Shown: positions 41,124 through 49,656, numbered from the stretch's first letter. The stretch: DNA of 64,000 nucleotides from UBA4416 sp036676295 (GCA_036676295.1 JAKFDE010000061.1:62001-126000), one strand, 5' to 3'. The notes: generated from the sequence alone by a model not told the origin. Numbers and translations: made by a program.

Positions 41124-42476
41124 ATGATTGAGAGAGCATTTACTGTTTTTGTTTTAGAAGATGACGAATGGTATAACAAACTTTTAGTGCATAGCGTTTC
41201 CCTTAATCCTGACTATCAGGTAAAAAGTTTTTTATCAGCAACAGATTTTTTTAAAAGCCTTCATGAAAAACCTCATGTGGTGACTTTGGATTACAGACTG
41301 CCTGATACCAACGGAGAAGAGGTTTTGGAAAAGATCAAGAACATCAGCCCTGATACAGAAGTGATCGTTATTTCGGAACAGGAAAACATTGAAACAGCCG
41401 TTAACCTTCTTAAAAGTGGCGCGTATGATTATTTGGTAAAAGAAAAAAACATCCGCGATCGCTTATTAACCACCATCAATAATATTAGAAAGAATACGGA
41501 CCTGAAATCCCGTATCACTGTTTTAGAAAAGGAGTTAATTAAAAAACACGATTTTACTAACAGTATTATTGGGTTAAGCCCGGCTATTCAAAACATACAT
41601 CACCTGGTTGAAAAAGCTCTGGAAATAAATATTACCGTTACTGTTGCCGGTGAAACAGGAACCGGAAAAGAGGTGATCGCCAAGGCCATACATTATAATT
41701 CGTCGCGTAAGAACAAACCTTTCATAGCTGTGAATGTAGCTGCTATTCCAAGCGAATTAATAGAGAGTGAATTGTTTGGACATGAGAAAGGGGCTTTTAC
41801 GGGAGCGGTGGCCAGACGTTTAGGAAAATTTGAAGAGGCAAGTGGCGGAACGTTATTTCTGGATGAAATTGGCGAAATGGAATTGTCTTTTCAGGTAAAG
41901 TTATTACGTGCCTTACAGGAAAAGGAAGTAACAAGAGTAGGAAGCAATACTCCCGTTAAAACAGATTGTAGAATCATTGTAGCCACCCACAGAAATTTAA
42001 AAGAGGAAGTAAAGAATGGGAAGTTTAGAGAAGATCTTTATTTCAGGCTATATGGTTTAATGATAGAGCTCCCACCCTTAAGAGAAAGAGGAAAAGATAT
42101 TTTAATTTTAGCCAAACATTTTATTGACTCATTTTGTAAAGAAAATAAAATAAACAATAAAACATTATCTGAAGAGGCGCAACGTAAACTATTAGGATAT
42201 TATTTTCCTGGAAATGTACGTGAGCTAAAATCTACAGTGGAGTTAGCTGTTGTTATGAGTAATTCCGATACGATACAGGCAGATAACATTTCGCTTTCGT
42301 CAACAGATGCATTAACAGAAACGTTGTCGGAAGAAATGACCTTGCGCGAACACGATTTGAAAATTGTGAAAAGCTACCTTAAAAAATACGATGATAATAT
42401 GAAATTAGTGGCCGAAAAACTAGACATAGGTTTATCTACTATTTACAGGATGCTCAAAGAAGAAACAAAAGAGTAA
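41124..42476 (+). CDS. Sigma-54-dependent response regulator (NtrC family)
   Basis: A 450-residue activator. The receiver has D56 in VVTLDYRLPDTNG and K106. The AAA+ domain has Walker A GETGTGKE (176-183), the sigma-54 contact loop GAFTGA (223-228), Walker B TLFLDEIG (243-250) and an arginine-finger region. A Fis-type helix-turn-helix lies at the C-terminus (KLVAEKLDIGLSTIYRMLKE). It hydrolyses ATP to remodel RNA polymerase-sigma-54 at promoters with enhancer sites. It is the last gene of the operon starting at 38199, and candidate targets carry matching upstream repeats. Confidence 0.95.
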   Translation: MIERAFTVFVLEDDEWYNKLLVHSVSLNPDYQVKSFLSATDFFKSLHEKPHVVTLDYRLPDTNGEEVLEKIKNISPDTEVIVISEQENIETAVNLLKSGAYDYLVKEKNIRDRLLTTINNIRKNTDLKSRITVLEKELIKKHDFTNSIIGLSPAIQNIHHLVEKALEINITVTVAGETGTGKEVIAKAIHYNSSRKNKPFIAVNVAAIPSELIESELFGHEKGAFTGAVARRLGKFEEASGGTLFLDEIGEMELSFQVKLLRALQEKEVTRVGSNTPVKTDCRIIVATHRNLKEEVKNGKFREDLYFRLYGLMIELPPLRERGKDILILAKHFIDSFCKENKINNKTLSEEAQRKLLGYYFPGNVRELKSTVELAVVMSNSDTIQADNISLSSTDALTETLSEEMTLREHDLKIVKSYLKKYDDNMKLVAEKLDIGLSTIYRMLKEETKE

Positions 42477-42495
42477 CATCATAACGATCGCACTA

Positions 42496-42528
42496 AAAGG
42501 CCGCTGAAACCATCAGCGGCCTTTTTAT
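42496..42528 (+). terminator. Terminator of sigma-54 activator operon
   Basis: Stem AAAGGCCGCTGA (42496-42507) with TCAGCGGCCTTT (42513-42524), a 5-nt loop and a T-run; ends the regulator operon. Confidence 0.93.
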
Positions 42529-42530
42529 TT

Positions 42531-42561
42531 TGAGAAATTTTTCTCAAAATGAGAAATTTCC
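42531..42561 (+). promoter_or_regulatory. Putative sigma-54 enhancer (UAS), copy 2
   Basis: A palindrome, TGAGAAA-TT-TTTCTCA (42531-42546), overlaps TCAAAATGAGAAATTTCC (42544-42561), which is almost the same as 38074-38090. It lies 49 nt before the -24 GG at 42611, a usual enhancer distance. Confidence 0.55.
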
Positions 42562-42608
42562 ATCTCTTTAAAAAAACATAAAATATTGTTTCCCAATGTG
42601 TTATATAA

Positions 42609-42626
42609 TTGGCACTGCTATTGAAA
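42609..42626 (+). promoter_or_regulatory. Putative sigma-54 (-24/-12) promoter of outer-membrane operon
   Basis: TTGGCACTGCTATTGAAA has a perfect -24 element TTGGCAC with GG at 42611-42612. The -12 element is TTGA in place of TTGC, with the correct 10-nt spacing. The gene start at 42658 is 34 nt downstream of the -12 element. Confidence 0.6.
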
Positions 42627-42657
42627 TCCCTATGGCATAACCATAAAATAGTATATC

Positions 42658-43197
42658 ATGAAAACAAGTACAAATATCCGAAAAATGGTTGTCTTAGTTA
42701 GCGTCATATTTTGTTTAGGAATGAAAGCACAAGAAACCATACAACCAAGTTTAGGCACTGATTATAAAAATGCCATTGGTTTAAGAATTGGAGAAACATC
42801 AGGCTTTACATATAAACACTTTTTTAATAACGGAAATGCATTTGAAGGAATTATTAGTGCTTTTCCATACACTGTTGGAGTAACCGGTTTATATGAAAAA
42901 CACTTTAAAACAGGAGCCCCCGGTTTAGTTTGGTATGTAGGTGGCGGTGGACACTTTAATGTAGGCGGGCCTACTACCCGAGTATATTACGGATATAATG
43001 GAGATGTGAGATACAAATACATTTACCGAACCGGAGCATTTGCTGTAGGTATTGATGCCATTGGTGGAATGGAATATAAGTTCAAAAAAATTCCTTTAGC
43101 CATTAGTGCCGATACAAAACCATTACTTGAAGTAAATGATATCGGAAACACTTATTTCACCATCGACCCAAGTATTGGAGCAAAATTTACCTTTTAA
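42658..43197 (+). CDS. Outer-membrane beta-barrel protein
   Basis: A 179-residue protein with a signal peptide (cleavage near GMKAQ, residue 24) and a small barrel of alternating strands: AIGLRIGETSGFTYKHFF, GVTGLYEKHFK, LVWYVGGGGHFNVGG, AFAVGIDAIGGMEYKF, and a terminal aromatic strand ending in F (SIGAKFTF), typical of outer-membrane insertion. No enzyme motif is seen. Directly behind the sigma-54-like promoter and enhancer, so it is the most likely output of the signalling operon. Confidence 0.8.
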   Translation: MKTSTNIRKMVVLVSVIFCLGMKAQETIQPSLGTDYKNAIGLRIGETSGFTYKHFFNNGNAFEGIISAFPYTVGVTGLYEKHFKTGAPGLVWYVGGGGHFNVGGPTTRVYYGYNGDVRYKYIYRTGAFAVGIDAIGGMEYKFKKIPLAISADTKPLLEVNDIGNTYFTIDPSIGAKFTF

Positions 43198-43242
43198 CGA
43201 ATAAAAAAAATAGAAATGTTTAACCAAAAAAAACTAGAAATC

Positions 43243-43785
43243 ATGAAAACCTTATTTAAACTTATTACTGTAGCCTTAGTTTTTGCAAGCATTGCTATTA
43301 TTACAAATTCTTGTAAAAAAGAAGATCCAAAAGGAACAGGATATATGACAGTAAAAATGACGGATGCGCCCGGAGATTATCTGGACGTTAATGTAGAGGT
43401 GATTGGTGTGCAAGTTCATCATGAAAGTTCAGGATGGATCAGCTTACCGGTTAATGCAGGAGTTTATGATCTATTAGATCTTCAAAATAATGTTACAGCT
43501 GTTTTGGCAAGCAACGCGCAGTTACCAGTTGGAAAAATCTCACAGATCCGTTTGATCTTAGGTAGTAATAACTCCTTAGTAACCATTGTGCCAGATACAT
43601 TTGATTTAAAAGTGCCAAGCGGAGCTGAAACAGGTTTAAAGATCAATCTTCATGAAACTATTCAGCCGCACAACACAATGGAAATTGTTTTAGATTTTGA
43701 TGCCGATGCTTCTATTGTAGTTACCGGAGTTGGAAGTTATTCTTTAAAACCGGTGATCAAAGTGAAATCCGTAACACAATTATAA
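43243..43785 (+). CDS. DUF4382-domain lipoprotein
   Basis: A 180-residue lipoprotein. The signal ends in IITNSC (Cys24), a lipobox-like N-S-C, and the body matches DUF4382: TGYMTVKMTDAPGDYLDVNV, VQVHHESSGWISL, GVYDLLDLQNNVTAVL, and a later LPVGKISQIRLILGSNN. DUF4382 proteins are beta-sandwich lipoproteins of unknown function, often in Bacteroidota and Proteobacteria. The ATG at 43243 gives the signal peptide; an ATG at 43216 would add nine polar residues. Part of the probable sigma-54 output operon with the barrel protein 45 bp upstream. Confidence 0.85.
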   Translation: MKTLFKLITVALVFASIAIITNSCKKEDPKGTGYMTVKMTDAPGDYLDVNVEVIGVQVHHESSGWISLPVNAGVYDLLDLQNNVTAVLASNAQLPVGKISQIRLILGSNNSLVTIVPDTFDLKVPSGAETGLKINLHETIQPHNTMEIVLDFDADASIVVTGVGSYSLKPVIKVKSVTQL

Positions 43786-43820
43786 TTCATTTAGTTAATA
43801 ACAAAAACCATCACTACACC

Positions 43821-43892
43821 TTGAAAACAATCGTAAAATACATCGCTTTCATTTTAGTATTTGTAAGTATTGCACTTATAACTAACATTTAG
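43821..43892 (+). pseudogene. Relic of DUF4382 signal peptide
   Basis: A 23-codon TTG-started frame encodes a peptide beginning MKTIVKYIAFILVFVSIALI and ending TNI, matching the signal peptide MKTLFKLITVALVFASIAII of the preceding gene at 13 of the first 20 positions by eye. The stop comes exactly where the lipobox would begin. It looks like the front end of a lost duplicate copy, though a short expressed peptide is possible. Confidence 0.55.
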
Positions 43893-43934
43893 AAACCAAA
43901 ACCACTTATACACTAACCCTTAAAACCCACAGCC

Positions 43935-44834
43935 ATGAAAACTACATCAAAAATCAGAAACTTTCTTTTAATACTTTCTACCATTATTCTGTTTGGCTCT
44001 TGTGCCGAAACGATCACTCAGGAAGAACACCGCGCAGAAATAGCAAACTTAATTGAAAACGATGCGAACACCAGAGATTCATTAGAAAAAATGTACATCG
44101 CCACTTTGGATGACATTGATAATAATCTGGATGCGATCAGAGATAAAGAAGGATTGATCATTATGGGACCAAAATCTAATAATGATCTGGGAATGTCTAA
44201 ACGTGATCAGATTCTGAATAACATCAGTATGATCAACACGTTGTTGGAAGACAATAAAGCCAAGCTGGATAAATTAGAGAAGAGTTTAGCGTCTTACAAA
44301 CAAGGAAAAAAAGAATTATTAAAATCTATTAGCCAGGCTAAAGAAAGAATGCTTTTACAAGAACAAGATATTGCATCTTTAAAAGCACTGTTAGCAGAAA
44401 ATGATTTTAAGATAGCAGAGTTGAGCAAAAAGTTAGACGAAAAAACAATGTTATCTGAAACCTTAACATCAGAAAACACTACTTTAAAAGAACAAAACAC
44501 CGTGTTGGATAAAGATTTAAATCGTGTATACTTTGCCAGCGGTACTTATAAAGAATTAAAGAAAAATAATATTGTTGCTAAAGAAGGCGGCGTGCTTGGT
44601 TTAGGCAGAGTTAAAACATTAGAGAAAAATTTGGATAAATCTAAATTCTCGGAACTTAGCCAAAAAGAAAACACTACTATTGCTTTAAGCGGCAAAAAAC
44701 CAAAATTAATTTCCAGACACCCGATCAATTCATACACTGTGAATATAACCGGAGATGATATGGCGCAATTAACTATTAAAGATCCGAATAGTTTTTGGAG
44801 TTATTCTAAATACTTAGTAGTTGAAGTACACTAA
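43935..44834 (+). CDS. Coiled-coil lipoprotein
   Basis: A 299-residue protein with lipoprotein signal LFGSC (Cys23). Residues about 95-200 form a long coiled coil (NTLLEDNKAKLDKLEKSL, SLKALLAENDFKIAELSKKL). The C-terminal 100 residues are globular with GGVLGLGRVKTLEKNL and ITGDDMAQLTIKDP. No function is assigned to this layout. Last gene before a terminator, and so probably the end of the sigma-54 output operon, although no separate promoter was excluded. Confidence 0.8.
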   Translation: MKTTSKIRNFLLILSTIILFGSCAETITQEEHRAEIANLIENDANTRDSLEKMYIATLDDIDNNLDAIRDKEGLIIMGPKSNNDLGMSKRDQILNNISMINTLLEDNKAKLDKLEKSLASYKQGKKELLKSISQAKERMLLQEQDIASLKALLAENDFKIAELSKKLDEKTMLSETLTSENTTLKEQNTVLDKDLNRVYFASGTYKELKKNNIVAKEGGVLGLGRVKTLEKNLDKSKFSELSQKENTTIALSGKKPKLISRHPINSYTVNITGDDMAQLTIKDPNSFWSYSKYLVVEVH

Positions 44835-44867
44835 AGAATAACACACTAAAACTAACATCAGATCACA

Positions 44868-44910
44868 GATGAAAGATTGCTATACTTTTAGCAATCTTTC
44901 ATCTTGATTA
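44868..44910 (+). terminator. Terminator of the output operon
   Basis: A 14-bp stem, GATGAAAGATTGCT (44868-44881) with AGCAATCTTTCATC (44890-44903), and an 8-nt loop. The tail is not a pure T-run, but the stem is perfect. Confidence 0.75.
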
Positions 44911-44933
44911 TTAACCTTTAAAATATCATACGG

Positions 44934-45380
44934 ATGAAAAAAGATTGGCCACATTATAAAATTGTTGTTGCAGAAGACAATGAGTTTTATAACAAATTAA
45001 TAACCCGTAATATTAAAAAGTATATTGGACAATTAGCTTTGATAAGGGGTTTTACGTTTGAAGTTAAGTCATTTACAACATTTGGCGATTATGCCAGAAA
45101 CTTAGAGAGTGATACAGATATTGTGATCACCGATTATTATTTAAATGATGGATATAACGCGATGGATGTGATTGATTCGGTAAAACGAAAAGCATATTTA
45201 TGTAAGATCATTGTATTATCACAAATGCAAACAATTAACACAGCTGTTTGTACACTCTTAGAAGGAGCTTGCGAATTTATCTATAAAGATAAAAAAGCAA
45301 TTGAGAAGAGTTGTTATATCGTTGAGGAAATTATAAGTCATTATTTAAAACGCCACTATGGTCCTTCCAGATTAAACTAA
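44934..45380 (+). CDS. Orphan single-domain response regulator
   Basis: A 148-residue receiver with no output domain. The acidic pocket AEDNEFYNKLITRN, phospho-acceptor D67 (IVITDYYLNDG) and K118 (CEFIYKDKK) are present. The start resembles the receiver of the sigma-54 activator (LEDDEWYNKLL versus AEDNEFYNKLI, and KSFLSATDF versus KSFTTFGDY), so the two are paralogues within the same island. Likely a phosphate sink or intermediate for the hybrid kinase. Confidence 0.88.
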   Translation: MKKDWPHYKIVVAEDNEFYNKLITRNIKKYIGQLALIRGFTFEVKSFTTFGDYARNLESDTDIVITDYYLNDGYNAMDVIDSVKRKAYLCKIIVLSQMQTINTAVCTLLEGACEFIYKDKKAIEKSCYIVEEIISHYLKRHYGPSRLN

Positions 45381-45400
45381 AAGGAAATAATTATACTTTA

Positions 45401-45428
45401 AACCTTCTCGCAATAGAGAAGGTTTTTT
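45401..45428 (+). terminator. Terminator after orphan receiver
   Basis: Stem AACCTTCTC (45401-45409) with GAGAAGGTT (45416-45424), a 6-nt loop and a T-run. Confidence 0.9.
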
Positions 45429-45556
45429 TAGTTTTTAACTGTATCTTTTTCTGACACACAACATTATACTAACACAAATCTGTTTAAAACATCGCTTATG
45501 ATTTAATTTACTCGCCCTTTTCTAAAGTAATTTCGTGTAATTAATAAAATAAGCCC

Positions 45557-46288
45557 ATGTTATCTTTCATTCTTCAAATAACGAATACTGTTGCCTCTGT
45601 GGTAGCAGACAGTAACGCTGCTCAAACGGCTGTAGCAGGCATTCAACAAGCCACAGAGCTTCCGCCAAACGAGATCTCATTGTATTCAATGGTTTCTAAA
45701 GGCGGTGTTATTATGATCCCGCTGGCCGTTATGCTATTACTGGCTATTTATGTTATGATCGAACGTATATTAACAATTAGCAAGGCATCTAAAAAGAATG
45801 CAACCTTATTGCCTAGTTTAAAAGACATGATCAATAACGGTAATTTGGACAATGCACGTAATATGTGTAAAAATGTAAATACACCCGAAGCCATGATGTT
45901 GGAGCAAGGGATTTCACGAATTGGGCAAAGTATGACGGAGATACGTGAGTCAATGAATAAATCAGCATCTTCCGAATTATCTCGTTTAGAAAAAAACTTA
46001 AGTATTTTAAATATCACAGGACGTATTGCGCCAATGTTTGGGTTTATTGGAACTATTATCGGGGTAATTAAAATTTTCTATGATATTTCCTTAGCCAAAA
46101 CGGTTGAGATAGAAGTTATCTCTTCTGGTCTTTATCAAAAAATGATCACGTCTTGTGGTGGTTTAGTGGTTGGTGTAATTGCTTTTATTGGTTATCACTG
46201 GTTAAATGCACGCATCGATAAATTATCGCACCGCATGGAAGAAACTCAAATTCAATTTTTAGATATTTTAAATGAACCGAGTAAATAA
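45557..46288 (+). CDS. exbB: MotA/TolQ/ExbB proton channel protein
   Basis: A 243-residue inner-membrane protein with three helices: MVSKGGVIMIPLAVMLLLAI (about 48-72), GRIAPMFGFIGTIIGVIKIF (about 154-176) and SCGGLVVGVIAFIGYHWL (about 200-217). The central cytoplasmic loop and the conserved small residues in the last two helices match the ExbB/TolQ family. It harvests the proton motive force for TonB. Followed by ExbD and TonB-like genes on the same strand, so the three form one energising unit for TonB-dependent transport. Confidence 0.93.
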   Translation: MLSFILQITNTVASVVADSNAAQTAVAGIQQATELPPNEISLYSMVSKGGVIMIPLAVMLLLAIYVMIERILTISKASKKNATLLPSLKDMINNGNLDNARNMCKNVNTPEAMMLEQGISRIGQSMTEIRESMNKSASSELSRLEKNLSILNITGRIAPMFGFIGTIIGVIKIFYDISLAKTVEIEVISSGLYQKMITSCGGLVVGVIAFIGYHWLNARIDKLSHRMEETQIQFLDILNEPSK

Positions 46289-46370
46289 CAGTTTTTAATG
46301 TTAAGTGATTAGTTTTTAATAATGATTAATACTAAACATTAACAACTAATAACTAAAAACTATATTAAAG

Positions 46371-46781
46371 ATGGGATTACGTAAAAAAGGACATAGAGAA
46401 GCAGAAGTAAGCACAGATTCGTTGAACGACATCATGTTCTTTTTGCTATTGTTTTTCCTGATATTATCTACTATGGTGAGTCCTAATGCCATTAAGGTAA
46501 ACTTACCAAGCTCTAAAAACAATAAACCAATTGATAACAATAAAAAGCCTATCCATTTAGCGGTTACCCTGGATCATAAGTATTATGTGGATAGCAAGGA
46601 AGTATCTTTTGGCGATTTGGAAACAGTATTGACAGAAAAAATTGCAGGAAGAGAAGAGCCTGCTGTTGTAATACATGTAGATAAAGATCTATTGTATCAG
46701 GATTTTATTGATATGATGCAAATTGGAGACAGATTAAAATGTAAAATGATCTGCGCCACACAACCGTCTAACGCCAAATAA
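46371..46781 (+). CDS. exbD: Biopolymer transport protein ExbD
   Basis: A 136-residue protein with a single N-terminal helix carrying the essential Asp (STDSLNDIMFFLLLFFLIL, with the helix entering after D20), followed by a periplasmic domain. The motif after the membrane helix (VSPNAIKVNLPSS) is typical. It forms the proton channel with ExbB. Lies 82 bp after exbB and 1 bp before the TonB-like gene. Confidence 0.95.
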   Translation: MGLRKKGHREAEVSTDSLNDIMFFLLLFFLILSTMVSPNAIKVNLPSSKNNKPIDNNKKPIHLAVTLDHKYYVDSKEVSFGDLETVLTEKIAGREEPAVVIHVDKDLLYQDFIDMMQIGDRLKCKMICATQPSNAK

Positions 46782-46782
46782 G

Positions 46783-47640
46783 ATGCGCCTTACAACTGCC
46801 GAAGAAAATAAAAACAGAGCTATATCGCTGGGTATTTCATTAGCGCTGTTTTTATTACTGATCTTATTTTTAATTTATTACACGATTATTACTCCAAACC
46901 CACCTTTTCCTTTATCTGGTGGTGGTGGTGGTACTGAAATCAATTTCGGTACATATAATGAAGGAACCGGCAATATTGAAAATGATGGTATTGGTGATGC
47001 CACCAGCGTTGTTACAAACGCCGAAGTAACACCGCCAACTAATCCCGAAACCAATGAAGCTATTTTAACCAGTGAGAATGGCGAGCCGGTTGACATTACT
47101 GAAACAAAACCAAAAGTTGAAAATAACACAACGGTTATTACTCCTACTAAACCGGTTGAAGTGGTGAAACCAAAAACAGCGGCTGAAATTTTAGCCGAAA
47201 AATTCAATAAAAATAAAGGTAAAAACGGCGGTGGTGATGGCAACAGCGGCCATGCAGGCAATGATGGAAGTCCGGACGGAAATCCTAACACACACGGCAC
47301 AGGAGGAACGGGTGGCGGAACAGGTGGTGGTGATGGCACAGGCGATGGCCCGGGAAAAGGACCCGGCAGTGGAGGTTACGGATTTAGTTTAGCGGGTAGA
47401 GCCGTAGTAACTCCTCCGGCATTATCTAAAGACACGAAAGAAGAAGGAAAAGTTGTGGTAGAAATTACCGTTGATAAAACAGGACACGTGATCAAAGCCG
47501 ATCCTAATGGACGAGGAACAACAACAAATAGCGCTATTTTAAAAGCTAAAGCGCGTCAAGCAGCATTGTCTACTAAGTTTAATGTGAGCGGACAGTTTGA
47601 AGAACAAAAAGGAACTATCACTATAATATTTAGTTTTTAA
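46783..47640 (+). CDS. TonB-like energy transducer
   Basis: A 285-residue protein with an N-terminal membrane helix (about 16-35), a disordered linker with Pro/Thr and long Gly/Asp-rich runs (about 150-195, GGDGNSGHAGNDGSPDGNP), and a C-terminal TonB_C domain (about 205-285) with VVTPPALSKDTKEEGKVVVE and a GHVIKADPNGRG segment. The Gly-rich linker replaces the usual Pro-rich one. It follows exbB and exbD and is expected to couple them to outer-membrane receptors. Confidence 0.85.
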   Translation: MRLTTAEENKNRAISLGISLALFLLLILFLIYYTIITPNPPFPLSGGGGGTEINFGTYNEGTGNIENDGIGDATSVVTNAEVTPPTNPETNEAILTSENGEPVDITETKPKVENNTTVITPTKPVEVVKPKTAAEILAEKFNKNKGKNGGGDGNSGHAGNDGSPDGNPNTHGTGGTGGGTGGGDGTGDGPGKGPGSGGYGFSLAGRAVVTPPALSKDTKEEGKVVVEITVDKTGHVIKADPNGRGTTTNSAILKAKARQAALSTKFNVSGQFEEQKGTITIIFSF

Positions 47641-47717
47641 TCATGAAAAGTTGTTTGAAATAAGTTTTTAGTTTTTTGATTCCAACAACCAAAAACTTAT
47701 CTCCAAAAACCCAACTA

Positions 47718-49010
47718 ATGACCTACGAAAAAACACTAGATTATCTTTTCGCTCGCTTGCCAATGTTTCAGCGGGTTGGAGCTGCTGCCTACAAAGCTGA
47801 TCTAAATAATACCATCGCTATTTGCAATGCGCTTGGTAACCCCGAAAAAAAAATAAAATGCATACACGTTGCCGGAACTAACGGCAAAGGTTCCTCGTCG
47901 CACATGTTAGCTGCTGTATTACAACAAGCAGGCTACAAAGTGGGCTTATATACATCACCACACTTAGTTGATTTTAGAGAGCGCATTAAAGTAAATGGCA
48001 AACAGATCTCAAAAAACGATGTGGTAAAATTTGTAGAAGAACACAAAGAAACGTTTGAAAAAATTGAACCATCTTTTTTTGAATGGACAGTGGGCTTAGC
48101 GTTTCATTATTTTGTGCAGCAAGAAGTTGACGTGGCGGTTATTGAAGTAGGATTAGGAGGACGATTAGATTCTACCAACGTCATTAACCCAGTTGCCTGT
48201 TTAATTACCAATATCGGATTCGATCATCAGGCGTTGTTGGGAGAAACTTTACCATTAATTGCTGCCGAAAAAGCAGGAATTATTAAAACAAAAATTCCGG
48301 TAACAATCAGTCAAACACAAATAGAAGTATTAGCTGTGTTTAATAATAAAGCCCATGAGGTAAAAGCACCAATTGAATTTGCCGATAAGAATTTTAAAAT
48401 ATTGGGACATTCATATGAAAACGGCTTTTTAAAAACAGAAGTCTTGCATCGTAAAAACAACACCAAACATCATTACGAATTAGATCTGCTTGGAAGCTAT
48501 CAATTAAAAAATTTGTTGGGCGTTTTAAATACAATTGATATTCTTCAACAAAAAGGATTTATTATTGAAGAGGCCGACATTGTAAAGGCATTTAAACAAG
48601 TTCAAAAAATAACAGGCCTACAAGGTCGTTGGCAAGTATTAAATACCAAGCCTTTGATTATTGCAGATACCGGACATAATGAAGATGGAATTAAAGAGGT
48701 TTTGGAAAATTTAAAGCGCTATGAATACAAACAACTTCATTTTGTACTAGGCGTGGTTAATGATAAAGACATTTCAAAAATATTAAAACTATTGCCAAAA
48801 AACGCAACTTATTATTTTTGCAAAGCAAGTATTCCAAGAGCGTTAGATCAAAATGAATTAGCTGATAAAGCAAAAAAAGCCGGTTTAGCAGGCAAAACAT
48901 ATATAACGGTTGCCGAAGCTGTGGAGAAAGCCAAGAAACAAGCTAAAGTAAATGATCTGATCTTTATAGGCGGAAGTACATTTACTGTTGCAGATGCACT
49001 AACCCAATAA
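47718..49010 (+). CDS. folC: Folylpolyglutamate synthase/dihydrofolate synthase
   Basis: Adds glutamate to folates and may also join dihydropteroate and glutamate. About 430 residues. The ATP-binding P-loop is HVAGTNGKGSSSHMLAAVL, then LYTSPHLVDFRERIKVNG, VGLGGRLDSTNVI, ITNIGFDHQALLGET and AEKAGIIKTKIP; the C-terminal Mur ligase domain has LIIADTGHNEDGI and VLGVVNDKDI. The frame has a TTG/ATT-type upstream extension from 47676, but the ATG at 47718 starts MTYEKTLDYLF, the family start. Confidence 0.95.
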   Translation: MTYEKTLDYLFARLPMFQRVGAAAYKADLNNTIAICNALGNPEKKIKCIHVAGTNGKGSSSHMLAAVLQQAGYKVGLYTSPHLVDFRERIKVNGKQISKNDVVKFVEEHKETFEKIEPSFFEWTVGLAFHYFVQQEVDVAVIEVGLGGRLDSTNVINPVACLITNIGFDHQALLGETLPLIAAEKAGIIKTKIPVTISQTQIEVLAVFNNKAHEVKAPIEFADKNFKILGHSYENGFLKTEVLHRKNNTKHHYELDLLGSYQLKNLLGVLNTIDILQQKGFIIEEADIVKAFKQVQKITGLQGRWQVLNTKPLIIADTGHNEDGIKEVLENLKRYEYKQLHFVLGVVNDKDISKILKLLPKNATYYFCKASIPRALDQNELADKAKKAGLAGKTYITVAEAVEKAKKQAKVNDLIFIGGSTFTVADALTQ

Positions 49011-49054
49011 GTGGGATTTTGTAGTCGTTATATCATAAAGAGACGATCACGGGT

Positions 49055-49639
49055 CTAATCACGAGTTTTATTTATAATGTGTTCAATTCTTTTATCTGGT
49101 ATAAGCCAAATAAAAGCAACCAAAACATACATAAAGCCGGAGGCCAAAGGGTTTATGTAGCTAAAAATTATTCCGATAATATATAGAATAGGGGAGATTT
49201 TTCCCTTTAAATCCTTCCCAATCGCTTCGGCAAGGACAGAATCCTTCCCGTGATTTTTTATGATACGACTTTGTAAAATAAAATAGGCAATAGATGCCAT
49301 TAATAAGATAAGACCATAAAGCCCCATCGCAGCTGAGCTAAAATTATTTTCTCCTATCCAACCTGTTACAAATGGAACCAGTGAAAGCCAAAAAAGAAGA
49401 TGAAGGTTAGCCCAAAGAACATCGCCGGTAACCTGCTTTACTGTATGCATCATGTGATGATGATTGTTCCAATAAATACCAATATAAATAAAACTTAACA
49501 CATAACTTAAAAACACAGAGATCAAGGGTTTCAAATCTGCCAGTTCATGACCATGAGGCACTTCAATTTCAAGTACCATAATGGTAATAATGATTGCCAA
49601 CACACCATCACTAAAAGCTTCTAATCTTCCTTTATTCAT
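49055..49639 (-). CDS. TMEM175-family channel (DUF1211)
   Basis: A 194-residue polytopic protein with the TMEM175/DUF1211 signature RLEAFSDGVLAIIITIMVLE near the N-terminus (R5-x3-F-S-D-G). The conserved motif lines the pore of bacterial TMEM175 potassium-permeable channels. Six membrane segments are seen, and the C-terminal FIWLIPDKRIE end. Convergent with folC, 44 bp apart; upstream gene is the radical SAM gene on the same strand. Confidence 0.9.
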   Translation of the reverse strand: MNKGRLEAFSDGVLAIIITIMVLEIEVPHGHELADLKPLISVFLSYVLSFIYIGIYWNNHHHMMHTVKQVTGDVLWANLHLLFWLSLVPFVTGWIGENNFSSAAMGLYGLILLMASIAYFILQSRIIKNHGKDSVLAEAIGKDLKGKISPILYIIGIIFSYINPLASGFMYVLVAFIWLIPDKRIEHIINKTRD

Positions 49640-49656
49640 ATTTAAGAGAATTTAAA

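Noticed and set aside
46878..47339. Minus-strand Pro/Ser-rich frame opposite the TonB-like gene
   Set aside because: It is the complement of the Gly-rich linker coding sequence; low complexity, no independent start context.
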